Of a DNA stretch of 64,000 bases, positions 8,477 to 18,394 are shown one piece after another. Made by a program: the position numbers and the translations under genes. The notes under the pieces were generated by a model, which was not told where the DNA came from, did not search any database, and worked only from the letters and a program-made list of their open reading frames with translations. Position 1 is the first letter of the stretch. Every line of letters starts with the position of its first letter. The DNA comes from Fannyhessea vaginae DSM 15829. GTDB taxonomy: Bacteria; Actinomycetota; Coriobacteriia; Coriobacteriales; Atopobiaceae. The DNA is taken from contig NZ_ACGK02000001.1 of NCBI RefSeq assembly GCF_000159235.2, positions 620,001 through 684,000 of the forward strand, written 5' to 3'.

Positions 8477-9400
8477 ATGAAGCTATCTACGTGCATCAAA
8501 GGCTTTAAGAAGCCTAATCTTGAGCAACAAACAAAGCGTATACAAAAAGCCTCCTCTCACAGCGGATATTGGTCTATGAGCTGGAAACGTTTTACGCGCA
8601 ACAAATTGGGACTGTTTTGTTTGGCTGTTATCTGTGTGCTGTGTGTGATTGCTATCTGTGCGCCGCTGTTATCGGCATATGATCCCAATGCTCAATCCTT
8701 GCCAAGCGCATTGCAAAAGCCCAATGCAACACACATCTTTGGTACCGACGAGTTTGGTCGCGACATTTTTGCACGCATTGTTTTTGGATGTCGCATTTCG
8801 CTTTCGGTAGGTATTATTTCTCAGATTATTGCCCTTGCGCTTGGCTTTTTTGCCGGTGTATGCGCAGGCTATTTTGGTGGAAAAATCGATGCTGCTATTT
8901 CGTTTGTTATACAGGTTTTTTCTTCGTTTCCGTTTTTGCTGTTTGCAATTCTTATTATGTTTGTTATGGGACCAGGCCTTATTAACCTCTATATTGCGTT
9001 AGGTCTGCTGATGTGGACATCAACCGCGCGCCTTATTAGAGGTGATGTAATGCGTCTTAAAAATTCTGAATATATTCAATCATGCATTTTAAGTGGCGGA
9101 AAAAGTTGGCGCATTATTATGAAACACCTCTTACCAAACTGTGTTTCTACCTTGATCGTTGTTTCTACGCTGGGTATTCCCAATGCTATTTTATCCGAAG
9201 CTACGCTTTCATTTTTGGGCTTGGGTGTACAGCCTCCTATGGCAAGCTGGGGTCAAATGATTGCCTCTTCTCAACCCTATATTCAATCCAATACGTATTA
9301 CAGCGTTATTCCAGGGTGCGCAATTATCATCACCGTTATGGCTTTCAATCTGTTAGGTGACGCTCTGCGTGATGCGCTTGATCCAAAACTTAATCGATAA
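8477..9400 (+). CDS. dppC: Dipeptide/oligopeptide ABC transporter permease DppC
   Basis: A DppC/OppC-type permease of about 307 residues, with an N-terminal cytoplasmic tail, the membrane anchor after WKRFTRNKLG, the HIFGTDEFGRDIFARI block and the coupling helix ILSGGKSWRIIMKHLLPN. The start at 8477 is preferred because AAGGAGG (8461-8467) stands 9 bases before it; the longer frame from 8414 would overlap dppB by 62 bp with no RBS. Its stop is 9 bp before dppD. Confidence 0.92.
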   Translation: MKLSTCIKGFKKPNLEQQTKRIQKASSHSGYWSMSWKRFTRNKLGLFCLAVICVLCVIAICAPLLSAYDPNAQSLPSALQKPNATHIFGTDEFGRDIFARIVFGCRISLSVGIISQIIALALGFFAGVCAGYFGGKIDAAISFVIQVFSSFPFLLFAILIMFVMGPGLINLYIALGLLMWTSTARLIRGDVMRLKNSEYIQSCILSGGKSWRIIMKHLLPNCVSTLIVVSTLGIPNAILSEATLSFLGLGVQPPMASWGQMIASSQPYIQSNTYYSVIPGCAIIITVMAFNLLGDALRDALDPKLNR

Positions 9401-9409
9401 GAGGTCAGT

Positions 9410-10642
9410 ATGAAACGTGAACTCAAAAACCCTCATAACGAAACTACATTTTGTGCTGATAAAGAACTTGTTCAAACATCAGATGTTGCTTTGGAAGCTG
9501 CTCAGAAATCAGACTCCTCGTGCGATGCGCAAAATCTTTTGCAAGTACAAGACATTGATGTTTCGCTCGAACTTGAACAGGGAAGCCTGTTAGCTCTTAA
9601 CCACGTAAGTTTTGCAATGCGTCGTGGTGAAACTTTGGCGGTTGTAGGGGAGAGCGGTTGCGGTAAATCGATGACGGCGCTTTCGATTATGTCGCTTTTG
9701 CCTCGTCCCATAGCGCACGTTACACACGGCTCTATTACTTTTAACGGGCAGGATATTACGCACTTATCCCATAAAGAGCTTATGCAGTATCGCGGAAAAA
9801 GAATGAGCATGATTTTTCAAGAGCCCATGACCTCGCTCAATCCCGTTATGAGTGCTGGAAAACAAATTCGCGAAGCACTTCTTGCGCATAATCGCAATCT
9901 TAGTAAAAAAGAAGCGGATCTTCGCGCGTTGCACATGTTAGAGCTCGTGGGAATTCCTGCTCCTCAAAAAGTGTTTAAGAGTTATCCGCACGAGTTGTCT
10001 GGTGGTATGCGTCAGCGCGTGATGATTGCACAAGCACTTGCTTGTGAGCCTGAGCTTTTGATTTGCGATGAACCAACAACGGCTTTGGACGTAACAATTC
10101 AGGCACAAATTTTACAGTTACTTGATGATATGAAAACTAAGCTTAACACTGCCATTATGCTTATTACGCACGACATGGGTGTTGTGTCCGAAATGGCTGA
10201 TTGGGTTTTGGTTATGTATGCAGGTCATCAGGTTGAATATACGCGCGCGTACGAGTTATTTACCAATCCTTTGCACCCGTATACCTCAGGACTTATAAAT
10301 TCCATTCCGTCTCTTGATACCTCTGTTGATACCCTCTTTGCTATTGAAGGAAGTGTTCCTATGCTTTCTGATATGCCAAAAGGTTGCCCATTTCATCCAA
10401 GATGTCCGTTTGCAAAAGACATTTGCCGTACAAAACGTCCGCACATGGTGCGGACAGACGCTAAAGCATCTAATGCGCCTGTTTCTTGCGACGCGAACGA
10501 ACCCGCAATAAAAGCGTCCGATACCTGCAGCGAAACAACTCACGAAGGTACGCAAAGCGAAACAATTCATGAGAGCGTACAAAGCGAAACGACTCACGAA
10601 GTTGCTTGCTGGAAATTTTCAAAAGAATGGGGTGAGGCATAA
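9410..10642 (+). CDS. dppD: Peptide ABC transporter ATP-binding protein DppD with long polar tails
   Basis: The ATPase core shows Walker A GESGCGKS at residues 80-87, signature LSGGMRQRV, Walker B LLICDEPTTALD and the C-terminal oligopeptide-transporter domain with a cysteine-rich GCPFHPRCPFAKDIC segment that in related proteins can hold an iron-sulfur cluster. At 410 residues it is about 70-80 longer than usual. About 40 residues precede the core, and a polar tail of about 50 residues ends in three 9-residue repeats (SETTHEGTQ-like), encoded by 27-bp units at 10529-10609. It shares a base with the dppF start (TAATG), so translation is coupled. Confidence 0.93.
   Translation: MKRELKNPHNETTFCADKELVQTSDVALEAAQKSDSSCDAQNLLQVQDIDVSLELEQGSLLALNHVSFAMRRGETLAVVGESGCGKSMTALSIMSLLPRPIAHVTHGSITFNGQDITHLSHKELMQYRGKRMSMIFQEPMTSLNPVMSAGKQIREALLAHNRNLSKKEADLRALHMLELVGIPAPQKVFKSYPHELSGGMRQRVMIAQALACEPELLICDEPTTALDVTIQAQILQLLDDMKTKLNTAIMLITHDMGVVSEMADWVLVMYAGHQVEYTRAYELFTNPLHPYTSGLINSIPSLDTSVDTLFAIEGSVPMLSDMPKGCPFHPRCPFAKDICRTKRPHMVRTDAKASNAPVSCDANEPAIKASDTCSETTHEGTQSETIHESVQSETTHEVACWKFSKEWGEA
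10529..10609 (+). repeat. 27-bp coding repeat, three copies, in the dppD tail
   Basis: Units starting AGCGAAAC recur at 10529, 10556 and 10583, exactly 27 bp apart, and encode degenerate SET(T/I)HE nonapeptides. Being in-frame multiples of three, changes in copy number would keep dppD open. Confidence 0.8.
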
Positions 10643-11781
10643 TGACCACTCATATTCATCACGATAATACTCAAAGTCAAAGTACGGATGTGTCTTTGTC
10701 AGCTACTTGTACACCAGAGTCTTCGTCTGCAGAAAACCTTGACTATCATCAAACACATGATAAAACTCCTATTTTAAAGGTTCGCAATCTTACTAAAAGA
10801 TATCCAGTTAAAACCTCGGTTTTCTCGCGTAAAAAAAGTTATGTTCACGCGCTTGAGCATGTGTCGTTTGACGTTCATAAAGGCGAGACATTTGCAATTG
10901 TAGGTGAAAGCGGTTGCGGTAAATCAACTACAGGAAAGTGCATTTTGCGTTTAAGTGATCCAACTTCTGGAACGGTAGAGCTTAACGGCTGCGATTTTAC
11001 AGCGCTTAAAGGGAATGCTCTTATCGAAGCTCGAAAATCCATGAAATTGATTTTTCAGGATCCATACAGCTCACTTAATCCTCGTATGACCGTTGCTGAT
11101 ATTATTGCCGAGCCGATAGATATTGCGCACAGCTATGCATCTCGCGAAGAGCGTGAGCGTATGATAGAAGACGTGATGGAGCATGTAGGGCTTGATCTTT
11201 CGTATAAAAACCGTTATCCGCATGAGTTTTCGGGCGGTCAGCGCCAGCGTATTGGTATTGCGCGTGCAATTATTTTGTTGCCTAAGCTCATTATCTGCGA
11301 TGAACCTGTATCGGCATTAGACGTATCTGTTCAGGCAAAAGTGATTAACCTGCTTAAAGAATTGCAAAAAAAGCTTGGCCTTGCCTATATTTTCATCAGC
11401 CATGATTTGTCTGTTGTAAAACATATTAGCGATACGGTTATGGTTATGTATTTGGGTCACACTATGGAGCGCGGCTCTAAGAATGACTTGTTTTCGCGAC
11501 CTTTGCATCCGTACACGCAGGCATTATTGGATGTTATTCCGCGCATTGCACATGAGAGAATCCAAGATAAGCGAATTTTACAAGGCGATGTTCCAAGTCC
11601 GGTGAATCCGCCTTCTGGATGTGTGTTTCATACACGTTGTCCGCTTGCGCAAAGTGTTTGTGCGCAAAAGGAGCCCGATTTGGTGGAAATTGAGCCCGGA
11701 CATGTATGTGCATGTCATGTGGTACAGCAGCGTTTTGCAAAAAGTTTGGAACAAGCACATCAAAAACTGTGCGCAAGTTAA
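10642..11781 (+). CDS. dppF: Peptide ABC transporter ATP-binding protein DppF
   Basis: This is the second ATPase of the dipeptide/oligopeptide importer, with Walker A GESGCGKST from residue 88, signature FSGGQRQRIGIARAI, Walker B LIICDEPVSALD and a C-terminal GCVFHTRCPLAQSVC cysteine segment. An N-terminal polar extension of about 40 residues precedes the core. It overlaps dppD by one base. DppD and DppF act as a heterodimer to power peptide import through DppBC. Confidence 0.93.
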   Translation: MTTHIHHDNTQSQSTDVSLSATCTPESSSAENLDYHQTHDKTPILKVRNLTKRYPVKTSVFSRKKSYVHALEHVSFDVHKGETFAIVGESGCGKSTTGKCILRLSDPTSGTVELNGCDFTALKGNALIEARKSMKLIFQDPYSSLNPRMTVADIIAEPIDIAHSYASREERERMIEDVMEHVGLDLSYKNRYPHEFSGGQRQRIGIARAIILLPKLIICDEPVSALDVSVQAKVINLLKELQKKLGLAYIFISHDLSVVKHISDTVMVMYLGHTMERGSKNDLFSRPLHPYTQALLDVIPRIAHERIQDKRILQGDVPSPVNPPSGCVFHTRCPLAQSVCAQKEPDLVEIEPGHVCACHVVQQRFAKSLEQAHQKLCAS

Positions 11782-11882
11782 GACAGCTGTGTTTATGCGT
11801 GCTAAGCGCGTATGCAAAATAAGACATGCCAAAAATTGTGTCAGTTTAAGGAAGCTACCTAGTACGTAAAGGAGTACAACAG

Positions 11883-13133
11883 ATGAGTGATGTAGTTGAG
11901 CGTTTTATGAGATATTGTGCCATTCCGTCGCAATCGGATCCTTTTAATGCACAAGAGGTTCCCTCAACCAGAAGTCAGTTTGACGTATCGCGCGTTATTG
12001 CCGCAGAACTTAAAGAGCTTGGTGCCGAAAACGTTGAGCTTGATGAACATGCATATGTAACAGCATTTTGGCCTGCGTCCAAAGGCTGCGAAGATTTGCC
12101 AACACTGGGCTTTTGTACTCACGTTGATACGGCGTGGCAATCATATGGCTCTCCCGTTCATCCGCAAATTAAGCATTACGAAGGCGGAAAACTTACCATT
12201 GGTTATGATCGTCATGGCCGTGAAGTGTATGTGTCTCCCGAAACTAATCCTCAGCTTGAGCATATGGTTGGGTGGGATTTAGTCACGGCGGACGGTACAT
12301 CGCTTTTGGGTGGTGATGATAAAGCAGCAGATGCCATGATCGTTTCTCTACTTGCTCGTCTTAAAGAACATCCCGAAATTCCTCATCCACGCCTTGCGCT
12401 TTCATTTGTTCCTGACGAAGAAATAGGTCACGGAGCTGCGCTTTTAGATCTTAAGAAGTTTGGCGCAACGTTTGGATATACCATTGACGGAGGACCTTTA
12501 GGTGAGTTTTGCTATGAAACGTTTAACGCAAGTGAGGTCATCGTAAAGGCAAAAGGTTTATCTGTTCATACTGGTACGGCTAAAGGTACGCTCATCAATG
12601 CGTCAGAGGCGCTTATGAAATTTCATCAGCTTATTCCTGCGCAAGAGCGTCCTGAATACACCGAAGGCTACGATGGTTTTTATTATTTGAGCTATATTAA
12701 AAGCAGTTGCGAAGAGGGTGAAGCAGGCTACATTTTACGCGATCATTCAAAAGAAATTATGGATAAACGCAAACAAACGTGCTTGGATGCTGCGCAATTT
12801 GTTAATCGTCAATATGGTTCTTCTGTCTTAAGCGTTGAAATAAAAGATCAGTATTTTAATTTGGCTGATGTGGTTACTAAACCTGAGAATAAGCACCTTA
12901 TCGAAAATGCGCGCAAGGCTTACGAAAAAGTAGGCGTTCCCATGAAATTTGTTCCCATGCGTGGCGGTACCGATGGTGCACAACTTTCGTTTAGAGGATT
13001 TGCTGCTCCTAATTTATCTGCATGTTATTATAATGCGCATGGAGTTCGTGAGTTTGTTCCCGTACCCGAGCTCGAAAAAATGGTCGATATGCTTGAGGCT
13101 CTTATTGGGCTGTATGCTCAGCCTTGTGCATAA
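11883..13133 (+). CDS. pepT: Peptidase T (tripeptide aminopeptidase)
   Basis: This 416-residue protein is an M20B metallopeptidase: TLGFCTHVDTAW carries the first metal ligand, DGTSLLGGDDKAADAMIV is the hallmark bridging-aspartate region, and VPDEEIGHGAA holds the catalytic glutamate. PepT removes the N-terminal residue from tripeptides using zinc. The start has AAAGGAG 8 bases upstream. It follows dppF by about 100 bp in the same direction, so imported small peptides are probably hydrolysed by the product of the same transcript. Confidence 0.95.
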   Translation: MSDVVERFMRYCAIPSQSDPFNAQEVPSTRSQFDVSRVIAAELKELGAENVELDEHAYVTAFWPASKGCEDLPTLGFCTHVDTAWQSYGSPVHPQIKHYEGGKLTIGYDRHGREVYVSPETNPQLEHMVGWDLVTADGTSLLGGDDKAADAMIVSLLARLKEHPEIPHPRLALSFVPDEEIGHGAALLDLKKFGATFGYTIDGGPLGEFCYETFNASEVIVKAKGLSVHTGTAKGTLINASEALMKFHQLIPAQERPEYTEGYDGFYYLSYIKSSCEEGEAGYILRDHSKEIMDKRKQTCLDAAQFVNRQYGSSVLSVEIKDQYFNLADVVTKPENKHLIENARKAYEKVGVPMKFVPMRGGTDGAQLSFRGFAAPNLSACYYNAHGVREFVPVPELEKMVDMLEALIGLYAQPCA

Positions 13134-13244
13134 AAGTGCGGTTTTGAGAGGCTTTAGGCGCCGTATGTATGCGTGCGTATTTAGGGCGCTCGTGTAAGAC
13201 GCGCGTATAAGAGCTTTCAGAAAAGAAAAATCTTTGTGTATGAA

Positions 13245-13274
13245 AACACCCTCTTTCATGTGAAAGAGGGTGTT
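13245..13274. terminator. Bidirectional terminator between pepT and the pyrophosphatase gene
   Basis: AACACCCTCTTTCA and TGAAAGAGGGTGTT form a near-perfect palindrome (14-bp arms, 2-nt centre; a 12-bp stem with a 6-nt loop is likely). On the minus strand it is followed by TTTTCAT, so it probably ends the pyrophosphatase transcript as well as pepT. Confidence 0.75.
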
Positions 13275-13348
13275 TAGTTTATACATATAGGAAATTTTGC
13301 TGATAAAAAGTGTGCCTTTACCAGTGCGTTTTTACCAGCGCCCCTGTA

Positions 13349-15022
13349 TTAGTTTTCGTGCTCACTATCTTGCAAAAGTGACATTAACGGTGGAATGATT
13401 TGTTTCTTGCGGCTTACAACACCTTTAAGAACAGCCATGCCATCAACAGGTTTTACGCCAAAAGCTTGTTCAACGATGGTTGCAATTTCGCTGGCGTCTT
13501 CGCCCCAGAACATCATCTCGGTTGTTTTACTTTTAACGTCGGTAAACATATAAAAGACCATAGGAAGTTCGTAGGACTCAGCACCAGTTTTAAGATAGGG
13601 ACCAACCAATGCTTCTGCAGCTTTGCGTGAACTTTCGGTCATAAAGCTTGCTTGTCCAACACCAAAGTGAGCTTTGCCGCGTGAAAATACCTTAAAGTCA
13701 CCGTTAAAGACATCTTCTGCAGTGCGGCCTGTTAAATCGGCTCCTGCATCAAACATTGCGTCAGAGTAGGTTGGAATATCTTCACCACAAATAGCTGCCA
13801 ATGCTTTACCAGCGTCAACATCAAGATGCGTGCAGGTAGGCGATCTAAATGCAAGGGTATCGGACATAATAGCAGATAACATAAGACCTGCAATGTTCTT
13901 AGGAATCTCAACGCCTGCTTCTTTATACATGCCATAAATAATAGTTGAGGTACAACCAACGGGCATGTTACGAAATAGTGCTGGGCTTGAAGTCTCAATA
14001 GAGCCAATGCGGTGGTGGTCGATGATCTCCATAATTTCGGCTTGTTCAAGGCCATCAACCGCTTGTGAACGCTCGTTGTGGTCAACCAAAATAACGTGTT
14101 TCTTTTTGATTTTAAGCATGTTAGCCGAACCAACAACGCCTACATATGAGCCGTCCTCGTCTAAAACAGGGAAGAAACGATGACCTGTTTGAGAAATAGT
14201 CTTTTTAGCATCGTCTACGGTGGTGTTTACCGAGAAACGAATGATCTTTTCGGCAGAAAGCATGCATGCACGCACAGGAACCGCCATGGAAATAAGACGT
14301 GCGGCAGCATAGGTATTATAAGAAGTGGTAATAACGATGCAACCACGCTCTTTTGCACTTTGAAGTACAACATCGCTCGGTGATGCTCCGTTGCAAATAA
14401 CAATGCACGAAGCACCTGCACTTACTGCAAAGTTTTGCGTTTCGTATCGATTGGTTGTTAAAACAACATCGCAGGCGTCAATAATACCGTCCATCATTTC
14501 TGGAGAAGTACCAACGCGTACATGACCTTGGGTTAAGCTTGCGTTTTCGTCACCACAAAGAAGCTTTGCATTAAGCGTTGTTAAAATGTTGGTAACAGGA
14601 GTGGCAGCTTTTGTTAAGCCCTCATCGTCTAAAATGTCCATATTTGCATTCGCAATGTCTTTAATGGCAATAAGACCTTGCAGCATATTTTTTTCGTCAA
14701 TAACACAAAGTGTTCCAGCTCCAATTTCTTTCATAAGTCTCCATGCAGCAAACAAACTGGTAGAAGAGCTAATAGCCGGAAGTTTTGAAATATCGGTATC
14801 TTTAATTTGAGGAGCAACAGAGGTAATAAGTGCTGGCTCATCAAAACCAAAATGCTTGAGCGCAAATGCTGTTTCGCGGCTTACCGTACCTGCACGCCGC
14901 GCTTCATACTGCGTGGTGCCGGTTTGATTTTTAAGATATGCATATGCCATTGCAGAACAAATGCTGTCAGTATCAGGATGAAGGTGACCGATAACATTTA
15001 CTTTACGTATAGCTTCTGTCAT
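13349..15022 (-). CDS. ppaC: Manganese-dependent inorganic pyrophosphatase with CBS and DRTGG domains
   Basis: At 557 residues this is a regulated family II (DHH) pyrophosphatase. The catalytic N-part starts with GHLHPDTDS (H13, D17, D19), the DHH motif is IIDHHRIG, and the C-terminal DHHA2 domain has VVSRKKQIIPPL, which holds substrate-binding Arg-Lys-Lys. Between them, residues about 65-310 hold a CBS pair with a DRTGG-like insert, which in known family members binds adenine nucleotides or diadenosine polyphosphates. The enzyme hydrolyses pyrophosphate and drives biosynthesis. TAAAGGAG lies before the ATG. It is monocistronic. Confidence 0.93.
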   Translation of the reverse strand: MTEAIRKVNVIGHLHPDTDSICSAMAYAYLKNQTGTTQYEARRAGTVSRETAFALKHFGFDEPALITSVAPQIKDTDISKLPAISSSTSLFAAWRLMKEIGAGTLCVIDEKNMLQGLIAIKDIANANMDILDDEGLTKAATPVTNILTTLNAKLLCGDENASLTQGHVRVGTSPEMMDGIIDACDVVLTTNRYETQNFAVSAGASCIVICNGASPSDVVLQSAKERGCIVITTSYNTYAAARLISMAVPVRACMLSAEKIIRFSVNTTVDDAKKTISQTGHRFFPVLDEDGSYVGVVGSANMLKIKKKHVILVDHNERSQAVDGLEQAEIMEIIDHHRIGSIETSSPALFRNMPVGCTSTIIYGMYKEAGVEIPKNIAGLMLSAIMSDTLAFRSPTCTHLDVDAGKALAAICGEDIPTYSDAMFDAGADLTGRTAEDVFNGDFKVFSRGKAHFGVGQASFMTESSRKAAEALVGPYLKTGAESYELPMVFYMFTDVKSKTTEMMFWGEDASEIATIVEQAFGVKPVDGMAVLKGVVSRKKQIIPPLMSLLQDSEHEN

Positions 15023-15593
15023 AAATAACTCCTTTATGGGTAACTACATATGCTTATGTATGGTTAAAATGCAGCTATTTATGGTTTGTGATTCATACAT
15101 AACTGTATTTTCATATGTAAACATAGTACCTGTTAGCTCATGTAAAACCTACACTTATATAAGCTTTGCACAAACTCTCTAGGTTATGTGGTTTTAGTTT
15201 TAATGAGAGAACTTATAGCGCCTTTGATGCATAGACATGTGTGTACAGAGGCGTGGGTATGGTTACAAGTCTATATATTCATATGGTTTTTGTGGATATG
15301 GGTATCTGTCTCAAGGCTTCTTCATCTAATCTTCATAATGCTGTGTATGTATGAGTGTACAACTCATTACGTCTCACGCGTTGCGAGTTCAAAATTGAGT
15401 GGTATATGACCAGTAAAGGATAGTCATCCTATAAGAAATACTCATAATTGCCACAAAAAATGAAATTGTCGCACTTTTATACCCACTAATCTGCAAATAT
15501 ATAAGTCGGAATAGTTTTTATGTAAATGAAAACATTTTGGATAAACTCGTTGCTTATCCGCCGAGTTTATATGGACTACGTTATGGAGGGGTT
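15023..15593. other. Divergent intergenic region and adhE leader
   Basis: About 570 bp between the divergent ppaC and adhE genes. I see no gene in it. Near the adhE start lies a hairpin (15541-15570, listed separately). A possible TTGTCG at 15466-15471 lacks a convincing -10 partner. I did not find a clear Rex-type operator, though one was looked for because adhE is often under redox control. Confidence 0.4.
15541..15570 (+). promoter_or_regulatory. Hairpin in the adhE leader, just before the RBS
   Basis: ATAAACTCG (15541-15549) pairs with CGAGTTTAT (15562-15570) around a 12-nt loop, ending 14 bp before the GGAGGG of adhE (15585-15590). If the transcript starts upstream, the stem could affect message stability or translation start. 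Confidence 0.45.
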
Positions 15594-18278
15594 ATGACTA
15601 AACATGACACGCCGGTGTGTGATCCAAAACAATCCGACGAGATGCAAAAAACCGCATCATCAAACGATTGTGATACGTTAATCGACAGTGTAGAGTCTCT
15701 TGAGGCTCAGCTGAAGAAGATGCGTAAAGCTCAAAAAGTTTTTGCAACATTTACGCAAGAACAAGTTGACAAGATTTTCTTTGAGGCCGCTATGGCAGCA
15801 AATGAGGCTCGTATTCCTTTGGCGCAAGCTGCGGTAAAAGAAACGGGCATGGGTCTTGTTGAAGATAAGGTTATAAAGAATCACTTTGCAGCTGAATATA
15901 TTTATAACGCATATCGTCACACCAAGACTTGCGGTACCATTTTTGAGGATAAAGCCTACGGCTTAAAAAAGATTGCCGAGCCCATTGGTATTGTAGCTGC
16001 TGTTATTCCAACAACAAACCCAACTTCTACCGCTATTTTTAAGTCACTGTTGTGCTTAAAAACTCGTAATGCTATTTTGATTTCTCCTCACCCACGCGCA
16101 AAAGCATCAACCATTCAAGCTGCTCGTATTGTGCGTGACGCTGCAGAAAAAGCAGGACTTCCACGCGACATCATTTGCTGGGTTGATAAGCCTTCTATCG
16201 AGCTTACTAATACCCTTATGCACGAAGCCGATACCATTTTGGCAACAGGTGGTCCAGGCATGGTTGCTGCTGCATATAGCTCAGGAAAACCAGCTCTTGG
16301 TGTAGGACCTGGTAACAATCCTGCAATTATTGATGAAACTGCTGACATTTTAATGTCGGTTAACTCAATTATTCACTCCAAAGTCTTTGACTACGGTATG
16401 ATTTGTGCTTCCGAGAATAACGTTATCGTCTGCGATAAGGTTTACGATCAAGCAAAGGCAGAGTTTGCTCGTCGTGGCTGCTTCTTCCTTGAGGGCGACG
16501 ACATTAAAAAGGTAGGAAATACCGTTATTGTTAACGGAAACATCAATCCTAAGATTGTTGGTAAGCCTGCACCTGTTATTGCCGAGATGGCAGGGGTTAA
16601 AGTTCCCGCTTCAACTAAGATTCTTATGGCAGAGGTTACCTCGGTTGAGCCTGAGGAGCCTTGGTCACACGAGAAGCTTTCACCAGTTTTGGGAATGTAT
16701 CGTGCAAAAGACTTTGACACCGCTATTAAAATGGGCGAGCGTTTGATCGCCGAAGGTGGCTATGGTCATACCGCATCTTTGTTCATTAACACTAATGAAA
16801 AAGAGAAAATGGCAAAATACGAGCAAGCTATGAAGACCTGCCGTATTCTTATTAATACTCCTGCTGCACAAGGTGGTATTGGTGACATCTACAACTTTAT
16901 GCTTACACCATCATTAACACTTGGTTGCGGATCTTGGGGTGGAAACTCTGTATGTGGAAACGTAGGAGTGATGAACTTGCTTAACATTAAATCTGTGGCT
17001 GAGCGCCGCGAAAACATGCTTTGGCTCAAAACTCCTGATAAGGTGTACTTCAAGAAGGGCTGCATGCCAGAAGCTCTTAAAGAGCTCAAGTACGTGCTCC
17101 ACAAAAAGCGTGCATTCCTTATCACCGACCAATTCCTTTACAAGAGTGGCTTTACCAAAACTATTGAAGACACGCTGGACAGCCTTGGCATTGTTCACTC
17201 GTGCTTCTGGAATGTAGCACCAGATCCTTCGCTTCAATCTGCACGCGAAGGTCTGGCTCAACTCCGTGCTTTTGAACCTGATGTTATTCTTTCCATCGGT
17301 GGCGGTTCTGCTATGGACTGCGGTAAGATCATCTGGTTTATGTACGAGAATCCTGAAGAAAAGTTTGAGCACATGTCAGCCGACTTTATGGATATTCGTA
17401 AACGTGTATACGAATTCCCTGCAATGGGTCGTAAAGCATACTTTGTTGCTATTCCAACGTCTTCTGGTACTGGTTCTGAGGTTTCTCCGTATGCAATTAT
17501 CACCGATAAAGACACTGGTGTTAAATGGCCTATTGCCGATTACCAACTAATGCCTAACATGGCAATTGTTGATACCGACAACATGATGACTCAGCCTAAG
17601 GGCTTAACCTCTGCTTCTGGTGCCGATGCAATGACGCACTGCCTTGAGTCATATGTTTCAACCATGGCTTCTGACTATACGCAAGCTATGAGCTTAAAGG
17701 GTCTCAAGCTTATTTTTGAGAATCTTGAAACTGCGTACGATGAGCCTAACAATGTATATGCTCGTGACAAGATGGCAAATGCTTCTTGTATCGCAGGTCT
17801 TGCATTCTCTAATGCATTCTTGGGTATGGTTCACTCAATGGCTCATAAGCTTGGTGCTTTCCACCACATTCCTCATGGTTGGGCAAATGGTGTTTTGCTT
17901 ACGCGTGTTATGCGCTATAACGCAGCCGAAAAACCAACGCGTATGGGTACGTTCCCTCAATATGAGTATCCTCACGCTAAAGCTCGTTATTGCGAGATGG
18001 CTCGTTATTGTGGTATCACGGGCGCTAACGACGATGAAGTCTTTGAGAAATTTATTGCCAAAGTTCAATCAATTCTTGATCACATTGGCGTAAAGAAGAC
18101 TATTGCAGAATACAATGTAGACGAGAAATACTTCCTCGACACGCTTGACGAAATGTCTGAGCAGGCATTTAACGACCAATGTACGGTAAGCAACCCACGT
18201 TATCCTTTGATCAACGAGATGAAGAATATCTACTTGGACGCTTATTATGGTCGCGAGCCTAAGTCGTACGAAGAGTAA
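15594..18278 (+). CDS. adhE: Bifunctional acetaldehyde-CoA/alcohol dehydrogenase AdhE
   Basis: AdhE of about 894 residues reduces acetyl-CoA to acetaldehyde and then to ethanol, regenerating two NAD+. The N-terminal half is a CoA-acylating aldehyde dehydrogenase with FDYGMICASENNVIV around the catalytic Cys. A linker leads to an iron-dependent alcohol dehydrogenase with SIGGGSAMDCGK (nucleotide site) and metal histidines in GMVHSMAHKLGAFHHIPHG. I chose the ATG at 15594 because GGAGGG is 3 bases upstream; the frame is open from 15537 but without an RBS. Such proteins form long spirosome filaments. It ends at a rho-independent terminator and appears monocistronic. Confidence 0.95.
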   Translation: MTKHDTPVCDPKQSDEMQKTASSNDCDTLIDSVESLEAQLKKMRKAQKVFATFTQEQVDKIFFEAAMAANEARIPLAQAAVKETGMGLVEDKVIKNHFAAEYIYNAYRHTKTCGTIFEDKAYGLKKIAEPIGIVAAVIPTTNPTSTAIFKSLLCLKTRNAILISPHPRAKASTIQAARIVRDAAEKAGLPRDIICWVDKPSIELTNTLMHEADTILATGGPGMVAAAYSSGKPALGVGPGNNPAIIDETADILMSVNSIIHSKVFDYGMICASENNVIVCDKVYDQAKAEFARRGCFFLEGDDIKKVGNTVIVNGNINPKIVGKPAPVIAEMAGVKVPASTKILMAEVTSVEPEEPWSHEKLSPVLGMYRAKDFDTAIKMGERLIAEGGYGHTASLFINTNEKEKMAKYEQAMKTCRILINTPAAQGGIGDIYNFMLTPSLTLGCGSWGGNSVCGNVGVMNLLNIKSVAERRENMLWLKTPDKVYFKKGCMPEALKELKYVLHKKRAFLITDQFLYKSGFTKTIEDTLDSLGIVHSCFWNVAPDPSLQSAREGLAQLRAFEPDVILSIGGGSAMDCGKIIWFMYENPEEKFEHMSADFMDIRKRVYEFPAMGRKAYFVAIPTSSGTGSEVSPYAIITDKDTGVKWPIADYQLMPNMAIVDTDNMMTQPKGLTSASGADAMTHCLESYVSTMASDYTQAMSLKGLKLIFENLETAYDEPNNVYARDKMANASCIAGLAFSNAFLGMVHSMAHKLGAFHHIPHGWANGVLLTRVMRYNAAEKPTRMGTFPQYEYPHAKARYCEMARYCGITGANDDEVFEKFIAKVQSILDHIGVKKTIAEYNVDEKYFLDTLDEMSEQAFNDQCTVSNPRYPLINEMKNIYLDAYYGREPKSYEE

Positions 18279-18326
18279 ACACGTGCATTAAGCTCTTTAT
18301 GCGCTTTTAAGCTACTCGCATTCGAT

Positions 18327-18359
18327 AGCCCTGTAAACCTATGTTTACGGGGCTTTTTG
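18327..18359 (+). terminator. adhE terminator
   Basis: AGCCCTGTAAAC pairs with GTTTACGGGGCT (one T-G pair), with a 4-nt loop, followed by TTTTGTT. A standard rho-independent terminator. Confidence 0.85.
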
Positions 18360-18394
18360 TTATGGTAAGATGAGCCAATTCGTGTATGAAACAT

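Noticed and set aside
13732..14136. 134-codon minus-strand frame inside the pyrophosphatase gene
   Set aside because: It overlaps a conserved gene in another frame on the same strand and has no protein features.
15023..15593. Rex-type operator upstream of adhE
   Set aside because: No TTGTGAA-N-TTCACAA-like dyad could be found in the leader.
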